Shown here: positions 1 to 8,697 of the stretch, one piece after another
Layout of the letters: every line of letters starts with the position of its first letter
Position numbering within the stretch: position 1 is the first letter of the stretch
Assembly: GCA_016719815.1 (NCBI GenBank)
Contig: JADJYK010000009.1
Span: 1 to 64,000 of the forward strand
Source: Chitinophagaceae bacterium
GTDB lineage: Bacteria > Bacteroidota > Bacteroidia > Chitinophagales > Chitinophagaceae
DNA: 64,000 nt
Direction: 5' to 3'
Notes under the pieces: generated by a model
Databases searched by the model: none
The model's input: the letters and a program-made list of their open reading frames with translations, nothing else
Told to the model about the DNA's origin: nothing
Position numbers and translations under genes: made by a program

Positions 1-274
1 ATTTTATTCCGGCTTCTGCAGCTTCCATTATTGCATCAGCAGCAAATGCAGGCGGCACAAAAATGATACTTACGTCTGCACCAGTAGCTTTAACACCATC
101 AGAAACTGTGTTAAAAACGGGTCTGTCGAGGTGTGTGCCTCCTCCTTTTCCGGGAGTAACACCACCTGCCACGTTAGTTCCATATTCAATCATTTGTGAA
201 GCATGGAAAGTACCTTCGGTACCTGTAAAACCCTGTACAAGAATCTTAGAATTTTTGTTGATGAGGATACTCAT
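1..274 (-). CDS. sucD: Succinate-CoA ligase alpha subunit, N-terminal part (runs off window)
   Basis: Binds CoA in the TCA-cycle enzyme that makes succinate and ATP/GTP from succinyl-CoA, together with SucC (not in the window). The 91 visible residues begin MSILINKNSKILVQGFTG and contain the CoA-binding Rossmann start GFTGTEGTFHA followed by GGVTPGKGG, both diagnostic of SucD; the family usually has GKQGT where this has GTEGT. The ATG at 274 is chosen because it gives the usual SucD N-terminus and lies about 20 bases behind a TAnnTTTG promoter box (297-304). The rest, with the catalytic histidine, is outside the window. I am confident of the family. Confidence 0.92.
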   Translation of the reverse strand, partial: MSILINKNSKILVQGFTGTEGTFHASQMIEYGTNVAGGVTPGKGGGTHLDRPVFNTVSDGVKATGADVSIIFVPPAFAADAIMEAAEAGIK

Positions 275-296
275 AAATGTATGCTTAAAAGTGGTG

Positions 297-304
297 CAAA
301 AGTA
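297..304 (-). promoter_or_regulatory. Promoter -7 box of sucD
   Basis: On the minus strand the sequence reads TACTTTTG, an exact match to the Bacteroidota -7 consensus TAnnTTTG, 22 bases upstream of the sucD ATG. I see no clear -33 TTG at the right distance, so this is a single-element call. Confidence 0.5.
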
Positions 305-349
305 AGCATTTACATAGTTCGCATTACACTTTTAAAAGGAATGAGTTTT

Positions 350-1163
350 TTAAGACTTTGGGCTCTGCCTGAAATTTCTGTGGTGGGGTATCTGGCCCGT
401 TTCTTCCATCATACGCATATCTTTTGCATCCTGCAGGAATTCTGAGGCAAAAATGAACTCATTTAGCCGCTGGTTTTTGCTAAAAATAATTTCCTTATTG
501 TTTCCTTCCCACTCCTTTTGCCCCTGGTACATGTAAAGGATATATTCACCTATTTCCATTACACTGTTCATGTCGTGGGTATTTATTACTGTCGTCATTT
601 TATATTCCAGGGTTATTTCTTTAATAAGCCTGTCTATAACCAGTGCCGTTTGGGGATCCAGACCAGAATTGGGCTCATCGCAAAAAAGGTATTTGGGGTT
701 GAGTACAATAGCCCTTGCCAGCGCCACTCTTTTCTTCATGCCACCGCTTAGTTCTGAAGGATATTTTCTGTTTGCCTCTACAATATTCACCCTGGCCAAT
801 ACTTCATTTACCCTGTCTATTTTTTTCTTATGGCTGTCAGTAGTAAACATACTCAATGGAAACATAACATTCTCTTCTACAGTGAGGCTGTCGAACAGTG
901 CTGCTCCCTGAAAAAGCATGCCAATTTCTTTGCGGATAACCGTTTTTTCAACCCCTTTCATTGCGGTAAAATTCTGGCCACTGTACAGAACCTGTCCTTC
1001 GTCAGGCTCCAAAAAGACCAACCATGCATTTTTGCAAAACTGTTTTACCACTTCCGCTTGTTCCAATTATGAGATTGCATTGGCCGGCTTTCATTATACA
1101 GCTCACATCTTGTATAACTGGGTTACCGCCAAAACTCTTTTTAATATTTTTTACTTCAATCAT
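350..1163 (-). CDS. mlaF: ABC transporter ATP-binding protein, MlaF-type (one frameshift)
   Basis: ATPase of an Mla-type ABC system that moves phospholipids between inner and outer membrane. About 270 residues once repaired. Seen: Walker A GTSGSGKT at residues 34-41, Q-loop region, signature LSGGMKKR, Walker B LFCDEPNSGLDP and the H-loop THD. The reading frame breaks in the A5 run at 1011-1015; removing one base joins VGLL to EPDEG as in the family. The ATG at 1163 overlaps the stop of the upstream transglutaminase-like gene by 8 bases, so the two are translationally coupled. The permease MlaE lies one gene upstream. No MlaD follows here. Confidence 0.88.
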
Positions 1164-2103
1164 GTTTCTTCCTGAAAATACGATAAAACAAATAAAACAA
1201 AACCGGAATGGTAATCCACAGGCAAAACATGCGGATGTAGAACCAGCTGTTTTTCCCCTGCTTATCTGCGTATACTTCAAAAAAAGAAACGGGGAAAGCA
1301 TACCTTTTCAGCTTTTCCGGTAATGTATAAACTTTGTCAAAGTTTGTGTTCTTGTAATAATAAACAGGAGGGTAGCTGGCAAGATAACTGTTCCATGGCA
1401 TATTTGCACTGTCTGCGGCAGTCGATAAAACACTGTTGGCCGAGACTTGTGCCATATACACTTTTTCTTTCTTTTGAAAAGCATTTACAATATCAAGTGT
1501 GTTTAACAAATCGCCTTTGTTATTAATACAGTATAGAAACTTATTTGTTAAGTCAACAGCAACCCATTGTTTTAATTCAGGAACGTAACATTCATTCACA
1601 ATGTGATGATTGCCAGGGTTCATTATTTCTATCAGCCTTGTTTCAATGTTATTGGCTTTGCAAAAAAATAAAAAAAGATTTCCATAGGTGCCACACCAAA
1701 CCGGACTTTTTCTTTCTTTAAGTGCTGGCAACTGTTGCAGCATTGGCAAAGCAGACAAAGAATCTGTTGGTTTTCCTGCAGGACATTGTTGCAATACATT
1801 GATAAGCCATTTGCCTGTTTTTACAATTTTTTCAAAAACAGGGTCTTTCGGCGTAATACCTGCTTCTCTCTCGGCAATTTTAACAGCTGTATCTTTCTCT
1901 GCTGATGAAGTAAACTGGTAAGTGTCGTTCCATTTTTTTCTTTTCTGGTCTGTATTGTTCTTGTCTGAATAAAGCTGGCCATAAGTGCTGTATTTAGTAT
2001 AAATGCCTGTTTTGTCTCTTTGGGTAAAAAAGAGGATATTCGAAATCATAATAAGCAGGAAAAAGCTCAGCGCTCCAGCGTTATCTTTTAAATACTTTTT
2101 CAT
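1156..2103 (-). CDS. Transglutaminase-like membrane protein between mlaE and mlaF
   Basis: About 315 residues. One membrane segment near the N-terminus (AGALSFFLLIMISNILFF) and another at the C-terminus (LWITIPVLFYLFYRIF) followed by basic residues; the middle is a soluble domain that probably faces the periplasm. It carries the transglutaminase-like order Cys (PVWCGTYGN), His (NHHIVNECY) and Asp (WVAVDLTN), typical of papain-fold transglutaminase cores. The reading frame is open further upstream into mlaE, but ATG 2103 gives a sensible start right before the first membrane helix. It overlaps mlaF by 8 bases. Its substrate cannot be told; the position suggests a role at the cell envelope. Confidence 0.7.
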   Translation of the reverse strand: MKKYLKDNAGALSFFLLIMISNILFFTQRDKTGIYTKYSTYGQLYSDKNNTDQKRKKWNDTYQFTSSAEKDTAVKIAEREAGITPKDPVFEKIVKTGKWLINVLQQCPAGKPTDSLSALPMLQQLPALKERKSPVWCGTYGNLFLFFCKANNIETRLIEIMNPGNHHIVNECYVPELKQWVAVDLTNKFLYCINNKGDLLNTLDIVNAFQKKEKVYMAQVSANSVLSTAADSANMPWNSYLASYPPVYYYKNTNFDKVYTLPEKLKRYAFPVSFFEVYADKQGKNSWFYIRMFCLWITIPVLFYLFYRIFRKKHD

Positions 2104-2162
2104 GTGTTCATTTTTTAATGTTGATGTGCCACATGTTACAGCCGGCAGGAAATTTACTGCAT

Positions 2163-2900
2163 TTATAGCAGTAATGCAGACAGCAGGTAGTCTGCAAATA
2201 AAATAAGAATACAACTTACCACTACAGCCTTTGTGCTGGCTTTACCAATCTCCCGGGCCCCTCCTTTAACATAGTAGCCATAAAAAGAGGGTATGCTGGA
2301 AATGATAAAGGCAAAAACGTACGACTTAATTAGTGCAAAGATGACATTAAATGGAACAAAAAATTCAAGCAGCCCTTTATCATATACCGGTCCGGAAAGA
2401 ATGCCTGCTGCTGTACCGGCAATGCGCCCCCCCCAAATGCCAAGCACCATTGCAATTACGACCAGCATTGGTATCATCAGTAAGGCGGCAGTAATTTTTG
2501 GCAAAATGAGATAAGCTTTTGAGTTCACCCCCATTATTTCCAAAGCGTCAATTTGTTCACTTACCCGCATATTCCCCAGTTCACTTGCTATGCGACTGCC
2601 TGCAACACCTGCTAAAACAATCCATACCAGTGTGGGGGCAAATTCAAGGATAACCGTATCCCTGACTATCTGAGCGATGGTTGAAGGCGGAATAAGCGGA
2701 CTTACAAGCTGGTAAGCAGTTTGTATAGTGGATACTGCTCCAATAAATACCGAAATAATGGCTACAATGCCTAATGATCCAACTCCGATTTCAGAGCACT
2801 GACGCATCAGTTCTTTCCAGTACATCTTCTGGTTTTCCGGTTTGGAAAACATTCCTTTCAGCATCAGTAAAAAGCGGCCTATATCTGAAAAAATTGTCAT
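2163..2900 (-). CDS. mlaE: ABC transporter permease, MlaE family
   Basis: Inner-membrane permease of an Mla-type phospholipid transporter; 245 residues, the usual family length. It shows the MlaE core: an amphipathic N-terminus, hydrophobic helices, and the conserved stretch VWIVLAGVAGSRIASELG followed by SEQIDALEIMGVNSKAYL. First gene of a minus-strand group mlaE - transglutaminase-like - mlaF. The ATG at 2900 is followed by MTIFSDIGRF, a normal N-terminus. Confidence 0.93.
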   Translation of the reverse strand: MTIFSDIGRFLLMLKGMFSKPENQKMYWKELMRQCSEIGVGSLGIVAIISVFIGAVSTIQTAYQLVSPLIPPSTIAQIVRDTVILEFAPTLVWIVLAGVAGSRIASELGNMRVSEQIDALEIMGVNSKAYLILPKITAALLMIPMLVVIAMVLGIWGGRIAGTAAGILSGPVYDKGLLEFFVPFNVIFALIKSYVFAFIISSIPSFYGYYVKGGAREIGKASTKAVVVSCILILFADYLLSALLL

Positions 2901-2979
2901 TCGGGAATGTTTAGTAAATATCTATACGCCTTATTTTTTATAAAGATAAATTCAGATTATTATAAGTTGCTTTCCTGCT

Positions 2980-5324
2980 TCACAATTCCCTGTTTTCTGC
3001 TGGTTTGAAACGTTTCCACCAGCCCGAATTTTTTACGATTTCTGCAGTTGGCATTTTACTTTTTATCTGGGCGTCAACAACTGCAATCAAAGACATGTTT
3101 ATAATATTACGAACAGAGTTACCAAGTTGCAATATGTGAACGGGTTTTTTAAGACCAAGCAGTATCGGGCCAATGGCATCTGCAGTATCCAGTTCCTTCA
3201 TCAGGTTGTAAGCAATATTACCTGCCGCCAAATTAGGGAATATTAATGTGTTTACATCCTTGTCCACCAGTTCGCTGAAAGGATAATTTTCTTTAATCAA
3301 TTCTTTATTGAAGGCGACACTTGCCTGCATTTCACCATCAACAATCAGGCTTGGCATTTTTGTTTTTACTATCGACCTTGCTTCGGCCACAAGTCTTGCT
3401 TCCGGCGAATCGCTGCTGCCAAAATTAGAATAGCTCAGCATGGCTATCCTGGGAACAATATTAAAATTACGTACTTCTTTTGCGGCGAGTAAAGTAATCT
3501 CAGCCAGTTCTTCGGCAGTAGGATTGAAGTTAACCGTTGTGTCAGCAAGGAATAGAGGGCCTCTTTTTGTCAGCATCATGTACATGCCGGCAATTTTATT
3601 TATGCCGTCTTCTGTGCCAATAATCTGGATGGCCGGACGAATGGTATCGGGATAGTTTTTGGTGAGCCCCGAGATCATAGCGTCCGCATCACCACATTCT
3701 ACCATCATGCTGCCAAAATAGTTTCTGTCACGCATAATCTTTTTGATTCATACGAGTTAAAGCCACGACGGCCTCTTTTTAGCAGAAAAATTTCAGCATA
3801 TTCATTTCTTTTATCTTCCTGATCGTCACTTCTTGGATCAATAACAGGAAGCCCTTCTATTTCAATTCCGTTCTCAATTGCAATTCTGTTAATGCGTCTT
3901 TCATCACCCAGCAGTATAGGATAACCAATGCCCTCATCAAACACAATTTGTGCTGCTTTCAGTATCTTAACATTATCCGCTTCTGCAAATACAATCCGCT
4001 TTGGATTTCTTCTCGCTTTATTGCCAATAATCCGCATAACCTGGTTGTCAAGACCGAGACGCTTGTTCAGGTTATTTACATATTCGTCCCAATTTATGAT
4101 AGGAGATAATGCATCACCTGCTTCCATTGCCGCTTTGGCAACAGCAGGGGCAACTGTGGCTAGCAGTCTTGGATCAACAGGTTTAGGAATAATATAATTT
4201 GGGCCGAAGGAAATATTTTTTTCATCGTATGCCATATTCACAATATCCGGAACTGTTGTTTTGGCTAAATCAGCCAGGGCTCTTACTGCAGCCAGCTTCA
4301 TTTCTTCAGTAATTTTTTTTGCTCTTACATCTAATGCTCCACGGAAAATGTAGGGAAACCCAAGTACATTATTTACCTGGTTTGGATAATCGCTACGTCC
4401 GGTAGCCATAATGATGTCTTTGCGGGCACCTGTTGCCTCTTCATAGGTTATCTCAGGATCAGGGTTGGCCATTGCAAATACAATCGGGTTTTTGGCCATG
4501 CTTTTGATCATGTCGGCATTTAATACACCACCTTTACTCAAACCTATAAAAACATCTGCATTTTTCATTTCCTCTGCCAATGAGTTATTTTTTCCGCCGC
4601 TGGCAAATTCTCTTTTCAGTTCATCCAGATCAGTACGGCTTTCATGAATTAATCCTTTACTGTCAAATACCCTGAAATTTTCTTTTTTTGCTCCCAGTGC
4701 TATGTAAAGCTTTATGCATGAGATTGCCGCAGCACCCGCACCACTAACAATTATTCTTACTTTATCAAGTTTCTTCTTATGAATTTCGCAGGCATTCATT
4801 AATGCCGCAGCGCTGATGATGGCGGTACCATGCTGGTCATCGTGCATTACCGGAATGTTCATTTCTGCTTTCAGTCTTTTTTCGATATAGAAGCATTCTG
4901 GTGATTTTATGTCTTCGAGATTGATGCCGCCAAAAGTAGGTTCCAGCGATTTTACAATCTCTACAAACTTTACCGGGTCTTTCTCATTAATCTCTATATC
5001 AAATACATCTATGTCGGCAAATATTTTGAACAGAACCCCTTTTCCTTCCATAACAGGTTTGCCAGCTTCCGGGCCAATATCGCCAAGACCCAAAACAGCA
5101 GTTCCGTTGCTTATTACCGCTACAAGGTTTCCTTTTGCTGTATATTTATAAACATCATCTTTATTGGCAGCAATCTCAAGGCAAGGCCAGGCCACACCGG
5201 GGGAATAAGCTAAAGAAAGGTCTCTTTGTGTTTTTGCTTCTTTGGTAGGGATTACTTCAATCTTTCCGGGCTTTCCGTTAGCATGATATTCGAGTGCCTG
5301 TTGCTTGCGTAGGTCGTTTTGCAT
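2980..5324 (-). CDS. maeB: NADP-dependent malic enzyme with phosphotransacetylase-like C-terminus (one frameshift)
   Basis: Oxidatively decarboxylates malate to pyruvate with NADP, supplying NADPH. About 780 residues after repair: malic N-terminal domain (SLAYSPGVAWPC, GDIGPEAGKPVMEGK), NAD-binding domain (VSGAGAAAISC), then a phosphotransacetylase-like domain that in MaeB proteins is regulatory. The frame breaks in the T5 run at 3740-3744; adding one base reads YESKKIMRDRNYFGSMMVE, the normal family sequence across the domain start. Single gene between mlaE and the M20 amidohydrolase. Confidence 0.93.
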
Positions 5325-5489
5325 TGTAATAAAAAGTTTAAACCAACTACTTAATTCTGCTCATCCTCTTTTATTTAATTCCCGGATACGGCGTCCGGCT
5401 TATTTATTCGCTAAGAAAATATATCTCAGCATCTTTGCAAAGTACGGAATAATATCTCCGCTTCATGTGACAATTGGAAGAGCTGGTTA

Positions 5490-6667
5490 TTATACTTTTA
5501 AACTGCTTCCCAGCCAGGCCATTATTCCCATTCCCACTTCAATCGCATCTTCATCAACATTAAAAATGGGGTGTGTACACCTGAAGTTATACCCTTGCTC
5601 TTGTTCATTGTTCCAAGACGGAAAAAACAGGCTGGTATTTCCTGCGCATAGTACCCGAAATCTTCTGCACCCATCCGTAATTCTGATTCACTTACATTTT
5701 CTGCACCAAGGTAAGTTTCTGCAGCTTTCATTGCAGCATCATTCACAATTTCATTATTATAAACACATGGATAGCCAACATCAATATGCAGGTCAACCTC
5801 GCCACCCATCGAATGAACAATGTTTTCGGATATCTTCCGCATTAATTCATGTGCCTCAAAACGCCATTGTTCATCCATTGCACGGAAAGTACCCATCAGT
5901 TTTACTTCACCGGGAATTACATTTGTGGTGTTACCTCCGTTAAATGATGTGATGGAAAGTACTGACGGATTAAAGGGGTTATTGTTACGGCTCACCACCT
6001 GTTGCAATGCAATAACCAATTGTGAACTGATGAGTATTGGATCAACAGCAAGATGTGGCGATGCCGCATGGCCACCTTTACCTTTAATGGTAAAATACAG
6101 CTCATCTGCGCTGGCCATTACTTTACCGCTGCGGAAACTAAGTTTCCCTGTTTCCATCATGGTGTGTACATGTAAGGCAAGTATTGTCTGCGGGGAAGGG
6201 TTTTCCAACACTCTATCTTTTATCATTAATGAAGCACCGCCGGGATTTTTTTCTTCGCCGGGCTGAAAGATCAGTTTTACAGTTCCTTCCCACTCTTCTT
6301 TTAACTCACTCAAAATTTTTGCGGCACCCAATAAACAGGCAGTGTGTACATCATGTCCGCATGCATGCATTACCCCATCTACCTTTGATTTATAGGGGAC
6401 ATCATTTTCTTCTTTGATAGGCAATGCGTCCATATCGGCCCGCAGGGCAATGACTCTGCTATCCGGATTTTTGCCTTTGATTAGTCCCACGACACCTGTT
6501 GTTGCTTTTACTTCAAAAGGAATACTGAATTCAGATAGTTTTTGCTGAACAAACTTAGATGTCTCATATTCCTGGTAGCTCAGTTCAGGATTGGCATGTA
6601 TATGTCTCCTTACTTCAATAAAGTCAGCTGCATATTCTTTTGCCAGTTCTTTTATTTTTAGCTGCAT
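5490..6667 (-). CDS. M20 family amidohydrolase (one frameshift near the end)
   Basis: Zinc-dependent hydrolase of N-acyl amino acids or related amides, cytoplasmic; about 392 residues. Metal and catalytic motifs are present: ADMDALPI, HACGHDVHT, PGEEKNPGGA, ALHVHT and GAEDFGYY. The uninterrupted frame ends at 5522 with an unnatural tail; adding one base in the A5 run 5562-5566 restores HTPFFNVDEDAIEVGMGIMA and a stop at 5490. The ATG at 6667 has a TAnnTTTG box only 4 bases upstream, suggesting a leaderless transcript. The exact substrate is not evident; IAA-amino acid hydrolase and N-acetyl-diaminopimelate deacetylase belong to the same family. Confidence 0.87.
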
Positions 6668-6671
6668 TGTA

Positions 6672-6679
6672 CAAAAATA
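6672..6679 (-). promoter_or_regulatory. Promoter -7 box of amidohydrolase, apparently leaderless
   Basis: Minus-strand TATTTTTG, exact TAnnTTTG, with four bases (TACA) between it and the ATG. A start of transcription 5-7 bases downstream would fall on the start codon itself. The same spacing is seen before the aminotransferase at 32400 and ispH at 43173. Confidence 0.5.
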
Positions 6680-6759
6680 AACAATCTATGCCGGAGGTAA
6701 ATGCAAAAAATCCCCGGCTGTGCTGCCGCGGATTTCTAAAAACTGATAAATAAAGTTAA

Positions 6760-7230
6760 TTAATCTTCTGTCTCATTTTCTTTGCCCGGCTTTACTTCAA
6801 TAACATCTTTCATTATAAAAACCCCTTTGGAAAAATAAGGATTCAGCTTTCGCTGATAAGATTCTGCATCTTTTCTGTCTTTAAAATTTCCGGCCTTTAC
6901 TTTGTAATATGGCGATTGGTGCCACAGGTATGCTTTTAATTCTGGGAAATTGCTGTACACTTTTGTTTTTGCAGCGATGGCTTCTTCGCGGCTGTTGGTG
7001 CTGATAATCAGTAAACGAAACCCTTTATCTGTTCTTCTGCCTTCACGGGTTGTAGCTTCATTAATAGCCGCTTGCATTTTAACCAGCAGGTCAAGTCTTG
7101 CGTCTTTGTGAACGACAACAGAACTGCTGTCAATGCTTTTTCCTATTGTATCGGCGGTAATTTTCTGTGAATTCTGACCGAATAATGTTGCCGAAGCAAA
7201 TAAGCAAAGGATTACAAAAAGTAGTTTCAT
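6760..7230 (-). CDS. Secreted SPOR-domain protein
   Basis: 156 residues from the ATG at 7230 (MKLLFVILCLFASATLFGQ), which gives a clean signal peptide; an alternative in-frame ATG lies 9 bases upstream. The C-terminal part (GFRLLIISTNSREEA ... SPYYKVKAGNFKDRKDAE) has the SPOR fold pattern, which binds denuded peptidoglycan glycan strands, usually at the septum. Length matches small Bacteroidota SPOR proteins. Not obviously coupled to its neighbours. Confidence 0.8.
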   Translation of the reverse strand: MKLLFVILCLFASATLFGQNSQKITADTIGKSIDSSSVVVHKDARLDLLVKMQAAINEATTREGRRTDKGFRLLIISTNSREEAIAAKTKVYSNFPELKAYLWHQSPYYKVKAGNFKDRKDAESYQRKLNPYFSKGVFIMKDVIEVKPGKENETED

Positions 7231-7263
7231 GTGTTGCATCTTGCAAATATCTTACCAAAAGAT

Positions 7264-8166
7264 TTAATATCCACCACCAGCACCTGCAATATTCTCCACA
7301 GGATGCCAGGTTGTTTTTATTTCCTGGGTGTCAAAAATCAAATAAGGCGATTGTCCTTCTTCACTGTCCCAATGTACTTTATCGTAAAAGAAAACCCGTT
7401 TTACGTTGGCTGCGGCTTTCTCCTGCATCATTTTCTTTACGTCAGAATTGTTTTCGCAGTAAATGGTTGCATTTACATCCATGTGATCAACAAACCAGCT
7501 TGCCAGTTCGGAGGGTTTGCCTGTTAAGATATTCACAACGCCGCCAGGCAGATCGGATGAGTTGAGTACTTCGGCAAATGTTACTGAACAAAGCGGTTTC
7601 TTTTCTGACGCTAAGACCACACATGTGTTTCCACCGGCAATAACTTGCGTAATCACAGACACTAAACCAAGCAGTGAGTCGCTTTGTGGCGCTATTATGG
7701 CTACTACTCCTGTTGGCTCTGGTACTGAGAAGTTAAAATGTGATGAAGCCACCGGGTTAACAGCGCTGAATAGTTGTTGGTATTTATCGCACCAGCCAGC
7801 ATAGTAAATGAGGCGGTCAACAGCGAGGCTCACTTCTTTTTCTGCTTTAGCTTTGCTGGCATCTTGTAGCATCAGTTCATCCACAAACTGTGCTTTTCTG
7901 CCTTCCAGCATTTCGGCCATGCGATATAGTATCTGGCTGCGGTTAAAAGCGGCACGTCCACTCCAGCCGCCAAAGGCATTGCGGGCTGCCACTACTGCAT
8001 CACGAAAATCTTTACGGGAGCAAAGGCATACATTAGCCAATTTCTCGCCAGCCGCATTTGTTGGTATATAATAACGGCCCGACTCTGTTCTTGGAAACTG
8101 GCCACCGATGTAGATTTTGTAGGTTTTGAGTACGTCGAGACGTTGTGTTGTTGTCTTTGTTGCCAT
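7264..8166 (-). CDS. Half-length aldehyde dehydrogenase paralogue without catalytic domain
   Basis: 300 residues resembling only the NAD-binding half of aldehyde dehydrogenases: YIGGQFPRTESGRYY, RNAFGGWSGRAAFNRSQILYRMAEML, YYAGWCDKYQQ, then SVPEPTGVVAIIAPQ, where active enzymes have PxGVVGQIxPWN. The catalytic cysteine and the glutamate motif LELGGK are absent, and the protein stops soon after the Rossmann part. It therefore probably has no dehydrogenase activity of its own. It follows a complete aldehyde dehydrogenase (8697-10235) and deoC, so it may be a structural partner. No frameshift is visible inside it. Confidence 0.82.
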   Translation of the reverse strand: MATKTTTQRLDVLKTYKIYIGGQFPRTESGRYYIPTNAAGEKLANVCLCSRKDFRDAVVAARNAFGGWSGRAAFNRSQILYRMAEMLEGRKAQFVDELMLQDASKAKAEKEVSLAVDRLIYYAGWCDKYQQLFSAVNPVASSHFNFSVPEPTGVVAIIAPQSDSLLGLVSVITQVIAGGNTCVVLASEKKPLCSVTFAEVLNSSDLPGGVVNILTGKPSELASWFVDHMDVNATIYCENNSDVKKMMQEKAAANVKRVFFYDKVHWDSEEGQSPYLIFDTQEIKTTWHPVENIAGAGGGY

Positions 8167-8187
8167 TGTTAATCCGTTTAAAGGTTT

Positions 8188-8202
8188 AAGGGTTTAATGG
8201 TT
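8188..8202. repeat. Left arm of 15-bp inverted repeat around the S23 gene
   Basis: AAGGGTTTAATGGTT here is the exact reverse complement of 8683-8697. The two arms enclose the four-helix bundle gene. On the left the arm lies over the gene's last codon and stop; on the right it abuts the end of the aldehyde dehydrogenase. Confidence 0.75.
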
Positions 8203-8590
8203 ATTTCTTCCTGACCCCTTTAACTTCTGTTTTTTGTAAATACTCAATTAATTTTTGAATCATAGCACTTATTCTTACTGCCTTAATATACAATTCATCA
8301 AACTGTTCCTGGTTTAAATATTTCCTATCTAAGGCTCTGTATAGTTATGACCTAAACTCGCCGCATGAGCCTTTTGAATAACCAAGAAACTGAATAAATT
8401 CTGCTCTTGTTCCTCTTTCAAATCCTTCGGCAATATTATCCATTATAGAGCCGGATGAAGATTCAATCTGGCCGATTAGCTTAAAACTGTTTTTGAATTG
8501 TCCAACATCAATTAAGTGTCCAATCTTGTTACACATTTCCCGTGACACTTTCCAGGCATCTATTTCTTCAAATCTTTTTATTGTTGCCAT
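8201..8590 (-). pseudogene. Four-helix bundle protein, S23 / 23S rRNA intervening-sequence family, with internal stop
   Basis: A 129-codon reading frame (MATIKRFEEIDAWKVSREMC...) with the S23 family hallmarks: IGQIESSSGSIMDNIAEGFER and EFIQFLGYSKGSCGEFRS. A TAA at 8345-8347 interrupts it after codon 81, but the same frame continues for 48 codons with convincing family sequence (LYRALDRKYLNQEQFDELY). A CAA to TAA change (Gln, as in relatives RSQLYRA) explains it, unlike the homopolymer breaks elsewhere. Relatives occur inside 23S rRNA insertions and as scattered genes of unknown role. It sits between two aldehyde dehydrogenase genes and is framed by a 15-bp inverted repeat, suggesting a late insertion. 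Confidence 0.82.
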
Positions 8591-8682
8591 GAATATTCTT
8601 GTTAAGGTTTAATTTATTTAATAAAGCTAAAAGTTAAGCCTCATATTATAATGATAGTTTAAGGATTTCGGACCAACCCTTC

Positions 8683-8697
8683 AACCATTAAACCCTT
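8683..8697. repeat. Right arm of 15-bp inverted repeat around the S23 gene
   Basis: AACCATTAAACCCTT, exact reverse complement of 8188-8202. It is embedded in a locally repetitive stretch (8674-8707) built of CAACC, TTAAACCC and CCTTCAACC units, just at the stop codon of the aldehyde dehydrogenase gene. Confidence 0.75.
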
